DNA of 64,000 bases from an uncultured Lachnospiraceae bacterium (GTDB taxonomy: Bacteria > Bacillota > Clostridia > Lachnospirales > Lachnospiraceae), in NCBI GenBank assembly GCA_900542015.1, contig UQLY01000005.1, positions 62,001 to 126,000 on the forward strand, given 5' to 3'. This document shows, one piece after another, positions 34,762-43,616 of this stretch; within the stretch, counting starts at the first letter, position 1, and the number at the start of each line of letters is the position of its first letter. The notes under the pieces were generated by a model. It did not search any database. It was not told the origin of the DNA and worked only from the letters and a program-made list of their open reading frames with translations. Position numbers and translations under genes: made by a program.

Positions 34762-36267
34762 ATGAGAGGAATAGATACCGAAGTTCGGAAATCCAGGAAA
34801 AGAATATTTAAGGAAGTCGCCAATCTTGCTTATCATTCCACCAATCTGACGGATGATATGGAGGCGCTGCCTTATTTGATTGTGGATAACGTAGATCCCG
34901 ACAGCAGGGACGACATTTATCGGGAAAGAGCCATTGTCAGGGAGCGCGTGCGCCTTGCCATGGGGATGTCGCTGCGTCCCGAGGACGCGCCCGTGCATGT
35001 GTCCGCGGGAGTCGAAGAGAGCAATATCGCGGAAAAATATTACGAACCGCCGCTGATGCAGGTTATTCCTTCCGCGTGCAATAAATGTCCCGAAAATGAT
35101 TATAAAGTGACGGACCGCTGTATGGGCTGTACGGCGCACCCCTGTATGGAGGTATGCCCCCGGGGCGCTATCAGCATGGTAAACGGTCATTCCCATATTG
35201 ATCAGGAAAAATGTATCCGCTGCGGCAAGTGCAAAGCAATTTGCCCTTATGATGCGATTTCTCATCAGGTTCGCCCCTGCGCGGCGGCATGCGGCGTAGG
35301 AGCCATTAAAAACGATAAATACGGCAGAGCGTGTATCGATAACGATTTGTGCGTATCCTGCGGACAGTGTATGGTAAATTGTCCGTTCGGCGCCATTGCG
35401 GATAAGTCCCAGATTTTCCAGCTGATCCGCGCGATTCAGTCCGGACGGGAGATCATCGCCCAGGTTGCGCCGGCGTTTGTGGGACAGTTCGGTCCTAAGG
35501 TAACGCCCAATAAGTTTAAGACCGCATTGAAGATGCTGGGCTTTTCCGAAGTCTATGAAACGGCGATCGGCGCGGATATGGGTGCGATGGCGGAAGCGCA
35601 TCACTATGTGGAAAAGGTCGCCACCGGCGAGCTGCCCTTTTTGCTTACAAGCTGCTGTCCGTCCTGGTCCATGCTCGCCAAGAAATTTTTCCCGGAAACC
35701 ATCGGCAGCATTTCCAATGAGCTGACGCCTATGGTTGCGACGGCGCGGGTAATCAAAAAAGAACATCCCGATGCGGAAATTGTCTTTATCGGACCCTGTG
35801 CGTCAAAGAAGCTGGAGGCTTCCCGCAGGACCGTCCGTTCCGATGTGGATTTTGTCATTACCTTTGAGGAACTGGCGGGGATGTTTGAAGCAAAGGGGAT
35901 CGTGCTCGAGGATATCGAGGATACCGAGGTTTTGGAAGGCGCTACGGGCGCGGGACGCGGATACGGCGTAGCGGGCGGCGTGGCAAGCGCCATTGAAGAA
36001 GTGATCAGAGAATACTATCCGGATGTGGAGGTTAATATCGAACATGCGGAAAGTCTGACGGAATGCAAAAAGATGCTGATGCTCGCCAAGGTCGGCAAGA
36101 AAAACGGCTGTCTTATTGAGGGAATGGCTTGTCCCGGCGGCTGCGTGGCGGGCGCAGGAACCAATATCGCGATCCCTCAGGCTGCAAAAGCGGTAAATAC
36201 CTTTAAGGCAGAATCGGAGATTAAGATTCCGGCAATGGATTCGATGAAACAGGAGGAAATACAGTGA
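34762..36267 (+). CDS. Monomeric [FeFe] hydrogenase, probably group B
   Basis: A 501-residue protein. Cys-rich ferredoxin-like segments lie at residues 106-207 (two CxxCxxCxxxC clusters plus additional Cys groups), followed by the H-cluster domain. L1 is TSCCPSW (296-302), L2 is PCASKK (345-350) and L3 is EGMACPGGCVAGAG (453-466). L2 lacks the MPCTAKK form of well-studied group A enzymes, favouring group B. The expected role is ferredoxin-linked H2 metabolism during fermentation; direction is not inferable. The maturases HydEFG are not in the window. It overlaps gltX by 4 bases. Confidence 0.92.
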   Translation: MRGIDTEVRKSRKRIFKEVANLAYHSTNLTDDMEALPYLIVDNVDPDSRDDIYRERAIVRERVRLAMGMSLRPEDAPVHVSAGVEESNIAEKYYEPPLMQVIPSACNKCPENDYKVTDRCMGCTAHPCMEVCPRGAISMVNGHSHIDQEKCIRCGKCKAICPYDAISHQVRPCAAACGVGAIKNDKYGRACIDNDLCVSCGQCMVNCPFGAIADKSQIFQLIRAIQSGREIIAQVAPAFVGQFGPKVTPNKFKTALKMLGFSEVYETAIGADMGAMAEAHHYVEKVATGELPFLLTSCCPSWSMLAKKFFPETIGSISNELTPMVATARVIKKEHPDAEIVFIGPCASKKLEASRRTVRSDVDFVITFEELAGMFEAKGIVLEDIEDTEVLEGATGAGRGYGVAGGVASAIEEVIREYYPDVEVNIEHAESLTECKKMLMLAKVGKKNGCLIEGMACPGGCVAGAGTNIAIPQAAKAVNTFKAESEIKIPAMDSMKQEEIQ

Positions 36268-37733
36268 GTAAGGTAAGAACCAGATTTGCACCCAGTCCGA
36301 CCGGAAGGATGCACGTGGGAAATTTAAGAACGGCGTTATACGCATATTTGATTGCAAAGCATGAAGGCGGGGATTTTATTCTCCGCATTGAGGATACGGA
36401 CCAGGTCAGAGAGGTGGAAGGCGCGGTAGATATCATCAACCGCACCCTTGAGGCAACCGGGCTGATCCATGACGAAGGTCCCGATAAGGATAAGGGCGTC
36501 GGTCCTTATGTACAGAGTGAAAGACAGGCGCAAGGCTTGTATATGAAATACGCCAAGATGCTGATTGACAAAGGCGAAGCCTATTATTGTTTCTGCGACG
36601 AAGAGCGCCTGAAGGAATGTCATAAGGTAATCGAGCTGGAAAACGGGGAAAAGAAGGAAATCAACGTATACGATAAGCATTGCCTTTCCTTATCCAAAGA
36701 AGAGGTAGAGGCGAAACTGGCGGCGGGCGTGCCCTATGTTATCCGTCAGAATACGCCGCAGGAGGGAACAACCACCTTCCACGATGAGATTTACGGAGAT
36801 ATTACCGTCAATAACGACGAGCTGGACGATATGATTTTGATTAAGTCCGACGGCTTTCCGACCTACAATTTTGCAAACGTGGTGGACGACCATCTGATGG
36901 GCATTACCCATGTGGTAAGAGGAAACGAATATTTATCCTCTTCGCCCAAATACAACCGCCTTTACGAAGCGTTCGGCTGGGAGGTGCCGGTATATGTCCA
37001 TTGTCCGTTGATTACCGACGAGGAGCACCACAAGCTGTCCAAACGGTGCGGGCATTCTTCCTATGAAGACCTGATCGAGCAGGGCTTTGTGACCGAAGCG
37101 GTTGTGAATTTTGTGGCGCTGTTAGGCTGGAGCCCGGCGGATAACAGGGAAATCTTTTCCTTGCAGGAGCTGGTCGAGGCGTTTGATTATCATCATATGT
37201 CCAAATCCCCTGCCGTATTTGACTACGGCAAGCTGAAATGGATGAACGGAGAATATATCAAGGCGATGGATTTTGAAGCCTTTTATGAGAGGGCGTTACC
37301 CTATCTTAAACAGGCGATAAGCAAAGACCTGGATCTTAGAAAGATTGCGGGAATGGTCAAAACAAGAATCGAGATTTTCCCGGATATTCCCGGACTGATT
37401 GATTTCTTTGAGGAACTGCCCGAATATGATATTGCGATGTATACGCACAAAAAGATGAAGACGAACAGCGAGACGTCCCTTGCGGTATTAAAAGAAGTGC
37501 TTCCGGTTCTGGAGGCGCAGGCGGATTATTCCAACGACGCGCTGTATCAGACCCTCAGTGATTTTGTGGCGGACAAGGGATATAAAAACGGATATGTGCT
37601 TTGGCCGGTCCGTACCGCCGTATCCGGCAAGCAGATGACACCTGCCGGGGCGACGGAAATTATGGAGATCCTCGGTAAAGAGGAATCTCTTAAAAGAATA
37701 AGAAAAGGAATTGAATTGTTGGAAAATGCCTGA
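36264..37733 (+). CDS. gltX: Glutamyl-tRNA synthetase
   Basis: A 489-residue class I aminoacyl-tRNA synthetase. The HIGH-like motif is FAPSPTGRMHVGN (residues 8-20) and the KMSKS-like motif is HHKLSKRCG. The start is GTG 36264, preceded by AGGAGG within the hydrogenase gene, and overlaps that gene by 4 bases. The combination with a hydrogenase gene is unusual as an operon but spacing argues for coupling. Whether it also charges tRNA-Gln (as in gatCAB organisms) cannot be told here. Confidence 0.97.
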   Translation: MSKVRTRFAPSPTGRMHVGNLRTALYAYLIAKHEGGDFILRIEDTDQVREVEGAVDIINRTLEATGLIHDEGPDKDKGVGPYVQSERQAQGLYMKYAKMLIDKGEAYYCFCDEERLKECHKVIELENGEKKEINVYDKHCLSLSKEEVEAKLAAGVPYVIRQNTPQEGTTTFHDEIYGDITVNNDELDDMILIKSDGFPTYNFANVVDDHLMGITHVVRGNEYLSSSPKYNRLYEAFGWEVPVYVHCPLITDEEHHKLSKRCGHSSYEDLIEQGFVTEAVVNFVALLGWSPADNREIFSLQELVEAFDYHHMSKSPAVFDYGKLKWMNGEYIKAMDFEAFYERALPYLKQAISKDLDLRKIAGMVKTRIEIFPDIPGLIDFFEELPEYDIAMYTHKKMKTNSETSLAVLKEVLPVLEAQADYSNDALYQTLSDFVADKGYKNGYVLWPVRTAVSGKQMTPAGATEIMEILGKEESLKRIRKGIELLENA

Positions 37734-39630
37734 TTTGATGCAATTGACGCAAAATGAAGGGCAGATTGCCGCGATTCAACACGGAGCGGGTCCCATGCTG
37801 GTTTTGGCGGGACCCGGTTCCGGGAAAACCCATGTCATCACACATCGTATCAAACGCCTCGTTTCAGAGTGCAAAATTCCACCAAATCAAATTTTAGTCA
37901 TTACCTTTACAAAAGCTGCGGCGTTGGAAATGCAGTCGCGAGCCATTCTTTTACAAAAACAGTGCGCTTATGTACAGTTTGGCACATTTCATTCCGTATT
38001 TTACCAGATTTTAACTTTATCCAAGCCGGATCAAAGACTTTCTCTCGCTTCCGACCGGGAGAGACTGGAGCTGATCAAAGCGGTCTTGGGAGAAAACGGG
38101 ACGAAGGAGAAGGCGGGGATAAAGGGGGAGAGAGAAACCGTACAAACCCAAAAGGAGCTGGAAAGCAGGGCGCAGGAATGTCTGAAGGAAATCAGCCGCA
38201 GAAAAAATCAACTGCCGGGTCCGGAGCGGGATCAACGACCGGGCTTGGAACGGGAGCAACAACCGGGCTTGGAACGGGAGCCGGATCGGAGAGAAAAGGA
38301 TTCCTTTCTTTATGAGGTCTATCAGGAGTGGCTTTCGGAAAATCAGAAGCTGGATTTTGACGATATGATCCGGCTGTGCTATGAGTATCTTAATGAAAAT
38401 CCCCGGGAAAGAAAAATGTGGCAGGAACGGTTTCGGTATATTCTGATTGATGAATTTCAGGATATCAATCCTTTGCAATATGAAACGGTCAGGCTTCTTT
38501 GCGGGAACCGGAACCTGTTTGCCGTCGGAGACGACGATCAGGCAATCTACAGCTTCCGGGGATCGGACCCGATGCTGATGCAGCGGTTTGTAAAAGATTT
38601 TTCGGCGCAGGTCGTGAGACTTAAGTTTAATTACCGGTGCAGCGCAAAGATTGTCAAAGCGGCGTCGGGATTTATCGCTCATAACCGGAGGCGTTTTCCG
38701 AAGCCGTGCGCTGCGATTAAGGAAGCGGGAGAAGAAATCCGGGTCCGGGGATTTTCAAAACGCGGGGAAGAGGTTTTGTTTCTCAAGGAAGAAATCGCCC
38801 GGTATCAAAAAGAAAATCCGTGCCGGTCGCAGGCTGTCCTTGTCAGAACAAACAGTCTTGCCGCCTTTTTTGAACGGGAGCTTGCCGGAGACGGGCAAAA
38901 GCAAAGCACTGTCCGGGAGGATTTGTTTTCCTATTTAAGATTTTTGCATTGCGGCAGGAATCGGGAGGATTTTCTTAAGATCATGAATAAGCCCATGCGC
39001 TATATCGGCAGAAATATTCTGACGGAGCAGACGATCGATTTTGCGCTGTTAAAGAGGCGGCTAAGGGAGAAACCGTGGATCGAAAAAAGGCTTGCAAAGC
39101 TGGAGGAACAGCTCGCTTTTGCAGACGGGCTGGATCTTGCGGGACAGCTTCGTTATTTCTGGAAGGCGATGGGATATGAGCAATATAGCATGGAGCAAGC
39201 CGCCGGGGATAAAATGAAAATAAGGGAAAGCGCGGAGGCTTTCCAAAGTCTTTTCCGTCAGGCGAAAGGGTGCAAAACCCTGGAAGAACTGCTGGAGCTT
39301 GCAGGAAACGGGACAGGGAGCAGGCAAAACGCAGAGAACCAAGCCGCGGAGAACAACAATGTAAAGTACAACAATGAGAACAACAACGCAAAGCACGGCA
39401 ATGTAGAAATTATGACTTATCATGGGTCAAAGGGATTGGAATTTGACAGGGTGTATCTGCCGGAATTGAATTACGGAATCGTTCCTCATGGAAGAATGCT
39501 GCCGCCGGAGGAGCTGGAAGAGGAAAGGAGGATGTTTTATGTGGCGCTGACAAGAGCAAAGGAGAGCCTGGTGCTGCTCTATGCAAAAGAACAGACCGTC
39601 TCTCCCTTTCTTTCGGAACTTACTTTGTAG
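37726..39630 (+). CDS. UvrD/PcrA-like superfamily 1 DNA helicase
   Basis: A 634-residue SF1A helicase. Motif I LAGPGSGKTHVITHR, motif Ia ITFTKAAALEM, motif II ILIDEFQDINPLQ, motif III DDDQAIYSFRGS, motif IV LKFNYRCS, motif V MTYHGSKGLEFDRVYLPELN, motif VI VALTRAKES. It is shorter than UvrD/PcrA (about 720 aa) and has two low-complexity inserts: a 24-bp repeat region (38215-38286) and an Asn-rich stretch just before motif V. It overlaps the gltX end by 8 bases and the DUF1292 gene (convergent) by 11. Confidence 0.92.
   Translation: MPDLMQLTQNEGQIAAIQHGAGPMLVLAGPGSGKTHVITHRIKRLVSECKIPPNQILVITFTKAAALEMQSRAILLQKQCAYVQFGTFHSVFYQILTLSKPDQRLSLASDRERLELIKAVLGENGTKEKAGIKGERETVQTQKELESRAQECLKEISRRKNQLPGPERDQRPGLEREQQPGLEREPDRREKDSFLYEVYQEWLSENQKLDFDDMIRLCYEYLNENPRERKMWQERFRYILIDEFQDINPLQYETVRLLCGNRNLFAVGDDDQAIYSFRGSDPMLMQRFVKDFSAQVVRLKFNYRCSAKIVKAASGFIAHNRRRFPKPCAAIKEAGEEIRVRGFSKRGEEVLFLKEEIARYQKENPCRSQAVLVRTNSLAAFFERELAGDGQKQSTVREDLFSYLRFLHCGRNREDFLKIMNKPMRYIGRNILTEQTIDFALLKRRLREKPWIEKRLAKLEEQLAFADGLDLAGQLRYFWKAMGYEQYSMEQAAGDKMKIRESAEAFQSLFRQAKGCKTLEELLELAGNGTGSRQNAENQAAENNNVKYNNENNNAKHGNVEIMTYHGSKGLEFDRVYLPELNYGIVPHGRMLPPEELEEERRMFYVALTRAKESLVLLYAKEQTVSPFLSELTL
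38215..38286 (+). repeat. Three 24-bp tandem repeats within the helicase gene
   Basis: Units at 38215-38238, 38239-38262 and 38263-38286 begin CCGGGT or CCGGGC and encode PGPERDQR, PGLEREQQ and PGLEREPD. The last two are nearly identical. They lie in a charged insert between motifs Ia and II. Confidence 0.85.
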
Positions 39631-39976
39631 CGTCGGCTTCATCCTCGTCGGCGGAAACCAGCTCGTCGTATTCGCAACTGTCCAGATATTCGTCGAATGC
39701 TTCTTCCACCTTTTCAAATTCACCGTCGTCTTCGATATAAGATAAGACGGGTTCTTTGTCGGGATCGGACAAGTCTTCTTCATATCCGTAAAACCATACG
39801 GTTCCGTCGGTATTTTCTCCGTTTTCATCTAAAGGCATTAAAGCGATATAGTCCTTTGATTCCACGGTAAAAATGGTAACAACGGCGCAGGTAACGCTTG
39901 TCCCGTCGTCCAGATCAAGGGTAACGGTCATTTCTTCCCCCTGAATTTCTTCGATTTCATGTTCTTTTCCCATCAT
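39620..39976 (-). CDS. DUF1292 family protein
   Basis: A very acidic protein of about 118 residues with the DUF1292 layout: EEMTVTLDLDDGTSVTCAV, then VESKDYIALMPLDE, followed by an acidic tail (YIEDDGEFEKVEEAFDEYL). The family is uncharacterised, widespread in Firmicutes. The start is uncertain: ATG 39976 or 39973 lacks a close RBS, and an AAAGGA lies about 20 bases further upstream. It converges on the helicase gene with an 11-base overlap. Confidence 0.8.
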   Translation of the reverse strand: MMGKEHEIEEIQGEEMTVTLDLDDGTSVTCAVVTIFTVESKDYIALMPLDENGENTDGTVWFYGYEEDLSDPDKEPVLSYIEDDGEFEKVEEAFDEYLDSCEYDELVSADEDEADATK

Positions 39977-40136
39977 TTGCCCAGGACACAGGGTCCGTTC
40001 CTTTCTGTTCAATCTTATTTGCCGAAATATATTTCTTATTGTAGCATGATTATGGTCAAATTGAAATACAATTAAGGGTAAGAAATACAGAAAAAACAAA
40101 ATTGTAAAATAATTTCTTGAAATTTTAGATAAAAGA

Positions 40137-40165
40137 TTGACAATTTAGGAAATTATTCCTAGAAT
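40137..40165 (+). promoter_or_regulatory. Promoter of the sirtuin-like gene with internal 16-bp palindrome
   Basis: Consensus TTGACA (40137-40142), a 17-bp spacer and TAGAAT (40160-40165). The spacer contains the perfect palindrome TAGGAAATTATTCCTA (40146-40161), which overlaps the -10 by two bases; a protein bound there would block polymerase. Confidence 0.8.
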
Positions 40166-40205
40166 ATAGAAAAGGGAATAACGAAGGAAAAAGGACGTGA
40201 TAGTT

Positions 40206-40967
40206 ATGCAGTTGACATCAGAAGAGAGCAAGGAAAGGGCGAGGGAAATTCTGGCGGCGTCGAATCAAATTGTTGCATTGCTGGGGGTCGGTGTAGTCAT
40301 GGAATGCGGCGCGTTGAATTATCTGAATAATCAGGTCATTTACCGGATTGAGAGCACCTACCACAGGAGTCCCGAAGAGATTATGTCTTCCGGCTTTTAC
40401 GGAGCGAGAACGGAAAAGTTTTTCCGCTATTATAAAGAAGAATATCTGGCGGACCGGTGTAAGCCCAACGAAACCTTCGAGGCTTTGAAAAAACTCGATG
40501 ACGAGGGAAGGCTGAAGGCGTGCATTACCACCAATACCCATGGGCTGGAAAAGGAAGTCGGGATCAAAAAGGTCATTGAATTATACGGCAGCCGTAATGT
40601 AAACTGGTGTACAAAATGCGGCAAACATTTTTCCGTAGACTACATATTACAGTCCAAAGGCGTGCCCGTCTGCGACGAATGCTACGGTCCCATCAGACCG
40701 GGAATCCGCCTCTATGGGGAAACCATACGAAACGATGTGATGACCGAGGCGGCAAATGCCTGTCAGGAAGCGGATGCTTTGCTTGTGCTGGGCACTAATT
40801 TTTACGATTCCATGGTGCGCTTTGCCATTAACCACTATCAGGGAGATAAGCTGATTCTGATCAGTAAACACGAGCATTTCCGGGACAAAAGCGCGGATAT
40901 TGTCATTCATGAGGAGGTAAAGGATGTGCTGCCCGGGCTTCTTGCGGCGGGAAAAAAGAACGGATGA
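40206..40967 (+). CDS. Sirtuin (SIR2)-like protein with substituted active site
   Basis: A 253-residue Rossmann-type protein recognisable as SIR2 by overall layout. There is a zinc ribbon CTKC and CDEC (Cys 135, 138, 156, 159) followed by GPIRPGIRLYGE, and LLVLGTNFYDSMV near the C-terminus. However the NAD-binding GAGxSxxSGIPxFR is replaced by LLGVGVVMECGALNY, the TQNID motif reads TTNTH, and the catalytic His of ELHG is Tyr (ELYGS, Tyr127). Classical deacetylase chemistry therefore seems unlikely. ATG 40206 was chosen for AAGGA spacing; GTG 40197 is possible. Confidence 0.82.
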   Translation: MQLTSEESKERAREILAASNQIVALLGVGVVMECGALNYLNNQVIYRIESTYHRSPEEIMSSGFYGARTEKFFRYYKEEYLADRCKPNETFEALKKLDDEGRLKACITTNTHGLEKEVGIKKVIELYGSRNVNWCTKCGKHFSVDYILQSKGVPVCDECYGPIRPGIRLYGETIRNDVMTEAANACQEADALLVLGTNFYDSMVRFAINHYQGDKLILISKHEHFRDKSADIVIHEEVKDVLPGLLAAGKKNG

Positions 40968-41057
40968 AGCATGCCTGTACGCTGCGGATTGCGCGCGTAA
41001 TGATCCCAAAGTAATCATTCCAAAATCTGTCAATTGCTTTTCTTTCCCGGGGGTTTG

Positions 41058-41066
41058 TGTTATACT
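41058..41066 (+). promoter_or_regulatory. Extended -10 promoter for the GH13-like gene
   Basis: TGT TATACT at 41058-41066, 41 bases before the start codon; no good -35 at 17 bp. It would transcribe the GH13-like and DUF5662 genes. Confidence 0.6.
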
Positions 41067-41106
41067 GTCTACGTATACATGTGAGGATGACTGACGGGAG
41101 AAAAGC

Positions 41107-43020
41107 ATGAGTGACAGCAGAGTAAATAATAAATGGATTGTAAAAAAAGGTCGTTTGTATCCATTAGGGCTTCATAAGATACAAAATGGCCTTTCAATCG
41201 TTAGTGATATGATCGGAAAAAATAACAGCGGAATCGTGATTTACCCTCAGGGAGAAAAAGGAATCAGGGTTCCTTTTCTTGAGGAATACCGGGTCGGGGA
41301 TCTGTATTGTCTGGAAATAGAAGGATTTCCCTATGAGTCGTTTGCTTATCATTTCTATCGGGATGACGAGCCGGTAACGGACGAGTATGCGAAGCTGTTG
41401 GATTCCTCCGGGCGGTTCGGCGATCCGAAAAAAAGCGTCCGGAAAGCGAACTGTCTCTACAGGGACCAGACCTATGACTGGGAAGGCGATTCTCCTTTGG
41501 AGATTCCTTTTCATGAGACGGTCATTTATAAACTTCACGTCAGAGGCTTTACGAAGCATTCTTCTTCGGAGGTGAAGGCGCGGGGTACCTTTGCGGGCGT
41601 GACGGAGAAAATTCCCTATCTGAAAACGTTGGGGATTACGGCGGTACAGTGTATGCCGGTTTACGAATTTGACGATGTGATTTATAATCCGTCCTATCAG
41701 AATATGGACAAACAGCTTCTTCCTTTTCTGGATGAAAAGCAGACTGTTTGGGAATATAAGACAAACTACTGGGGGTATTCTGCGGGTAATTATATGGCGC
41801 CCAAACGGGCGTATTCCCATTCGGACAGACCGGATACGGAATGCAGGGATATGATTAAGGCGCTGCACAAAAACGGCATGGAAGTGATACTGGAATTTTA
41901 TTTTCCGCCGGAAATCAGACCCGGCTTTATCCTGGATGTGTGCCGTTACTGGGCGGAAGCGTATCATGTGGACGGTTTTAAGCTTATGGGCTGCGGGCTT
42001 CCGGTCAGACTGCTGGCGACGGACCCCTTTTTGCAAAAGACCAAGCTCATATTTGAAAATTTGGATCAGACCGAACTGCAGACTTTTGCAAAAAAGGAAC
42101 CGGCGTTTAAAAATATGGCGTCCGTCTCGCCGGGATTTTTCTATGACGCCCGGAAACTTTTAAAGGGCGATGAAGGTATGCTTTCGGCTGCGGCGGAGCA
42201 TTTCAGGAAAAACCCTTCCTCCTATGCCGTTGTGAACGAGATTACTTCTTATCAGGGCTTTACCCTTGCCGATCTGGTGTCCTATGACAGAAAGCATAAC
42301 GAAGCGAACGGAGAGGACAACCGCGACGGCAGCGATTATAATTACAGCTGGAACTGCGGAACAGAAGGAAAGAGCCGCAGAAAGATCGTACTTGCCTTGC
42401 GGGAGCAACAGAGCAAAAACGCGCTTATGATGCTGTTTTTATCCCAGGGTACGCCGGTGCTGCTTGCCGGGGATGAATTTGGAAATTCTGCGGACGGAAA
42501 TAACAACCCCTATTGTCAGGACAACGCGGTCAGCTGGCTGAACTGGAAACAGACGGCGGGAAGCAGGGAGCTTTTCCGTTTTGTATGCGATATGATTGCT
42601 TTTCGGAAAGCGCATCCGATCCTGCACAAAAAGGAAGCGCTCCGGCAGATGGATTATATTTCCTGCGGCTATCCGGATCTTTCCTATCACGGGGAACAGG
42701 CGTGGTATCCGCGGTTTGAAAATTACAACAGACACATGGGTGTCATGTTTTGCGGAAAATATGCAAAGATTTCGCGGACCCTTGAAGATTCCTTTATCTA
42801 TGTGGCATATAATGCCCATTGGGTCGATCATGGATTTGCCCTGCCCAAGCTTCCGGCGGGAATGTGCTGGAAGGTCGAGGTAACCTCCTGCAAACGGCAG
42901 GATCAGGAAACACTGCTTGAGGATGGGAAAGAAGAGAAAGAGCCCGAAGGGGCGGCGTCGCCTTATCATATTAAGGTAAGACCGCGGACAATCGTAGTTT
43001 TAGTGGGAGAACAAAAATAG
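41107..43020 (+). CDS. GH13 isoamylase/GlgX-like protein, probable pseudoenzyme
   Basis: A 637-residue protein with an N-terminal beta domain (to about residue 130), a (beta/alpha)8 barrel of the isoamylase/debranching type and a C-terminal beta domain. Similarity is clear in HVRGFTKHSSSEV, NYWGYSAGNYMAPK and the GlgX-like YDRKHNEANGEDNRDG. The catalytic positions are lost: region I reads MEVILEFYFPP (258-268), the nucleophile Asp of GFRFD is Met294 (GFKLM), and the transition-state Asp of HDGF is Gln383 (SYQGF). Binding of alpha-glucan without hydrolysis is a reasonable guess. No signal peptide. Confidence 0.85.
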   Translation: MSDSRVNNKWIVKKGRLYPLGLHKIQNGLSIVSDMIGKNNSGIVIYPQGEKGIRVPFLEEYRVGDLYCLEIEGFPYESFAYHFYRDDEPVTDEYAKLLDSSGRFGDPKKSVRKANCLYRDQTYDWEGDSPLEIPFHETVIYKLHVRGFTKHSSSEVKARGTFAGVTEKIPYLKTLGITAVQCMPVYEFDDVIYNPSYQNMDKQLLPFLDEKQTVWEYKTNYWGYSAGNYMAPKRAYSHSDRPDTECRDMIKALHKNGMEVILEFYFPPEIRPGFILDVCRYWAEAYHVDGFKLMGCGLPVRLLATDPFLQKTKLIFENLDQTELQTFAKKEPAFKNMASVSPGFFYDARKLLKGDEGMLSAAAEHFRKNPSSYAVVNEITSYQGFTLADLVSYDRKHNEANGEDNRDGSDYNYSWNCGTEGKSRRKIVLALREQQSKNALMMLFLSQGTPVLLAGDEFGNSADGNNNPYCQDNAVSWLNWKQTAGSRELFRFVCDMIAFRKAHPILHKKEALRQMDYISCGYPDLSYHGEQAWYPRFENYNRHMGVMFCGKYAKISRTLEDSFIYVAYNAHWVDHGFALPKLPAGMCWKVEVTSCKRQDQETLLEDGKEEKEPEGAASPYHIKVRPRTIVVLVGEQK

Positions 43021-43551
43021 ATGAAAGCGTTACAGCATTTAAAAACGATTTTGTATCACAAATACCTGGTTATGCAGGGCTGTTTTAAGGTGGGACTGTA
43101 TTATCAGGGGCTTACCCATGATTTGTCAAAGTTTTCGCCGACGGAATTTATGGTGGGGGCAAAATATTTTCAGGGAAACAGGAGTCCCAATAATGCCGAA
43201 AGGGAGGATATCGGATATTCTTCCGCATGGCTGCACCATAAAGGCAGGAACAAGCACCATTTTGAATACTGGATCGATTACAGCGCGGTGGAGATCAAGG
43301 GCGGTATGGCGCCCGCGCCGATGCCGGTGCGCTATGTCATAGAAATGTTTATGGACAGAATCGCAGCGTCCAAAGTATATGAAAAAGAAAATTATGACGA
43401 CAGCAAGCCCCTTGCGTACTTTATGAAGGGGAAGTACTGCCTGATGCACGAAAAGACCAAGAGGCAGTTGATCGTTTTATTAAAAATGCTTGCAAGGGAC
43501 GGGGAGAAACAGACCTTTTCCTATATCAGGCACGTTATTTTGAAAAAGTAA
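43021..43551 (+). CDS. DUF5662 family protein
   Basis: A 176-residue protein whose ATG directly follows the stop of the GH13-like gene. His/Asp-rich motifs suggest an HD-like metal site: LTHDLSKFSPTEF near residue 33, and AWLHHKGRNKHHFEYWIDY near residue 70. DUF5662 is uncharacterised; phage and Firmicutes members share this pattern. Abutting genes imply one transcript and possibly linked function with the GH13-like protein. Confidence 0.82.
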   Translation: MKALQHLKTILYHKYLVMQGCFKVGLYYQGLTHDLSKFSPTEFMVGAKYFQGNRSPNNAEREDIGYSSAWLHHKGRNKHHFEYWIDYSAVEIKGGMAPAPMPVRYVIEMFMDRIAASKVYEKENYDDSKPLAYFMKGKYCLMHEKTKRQLIVLLKMLARDGEKQTFSYIRHVILKK

Positions 43552-43616
43552 CAAAAGCCGTAAATGTCACACTTTATACGAAAAAGCATAATTTACAGTA
43601 TAAAGGAGTGAAAAAT

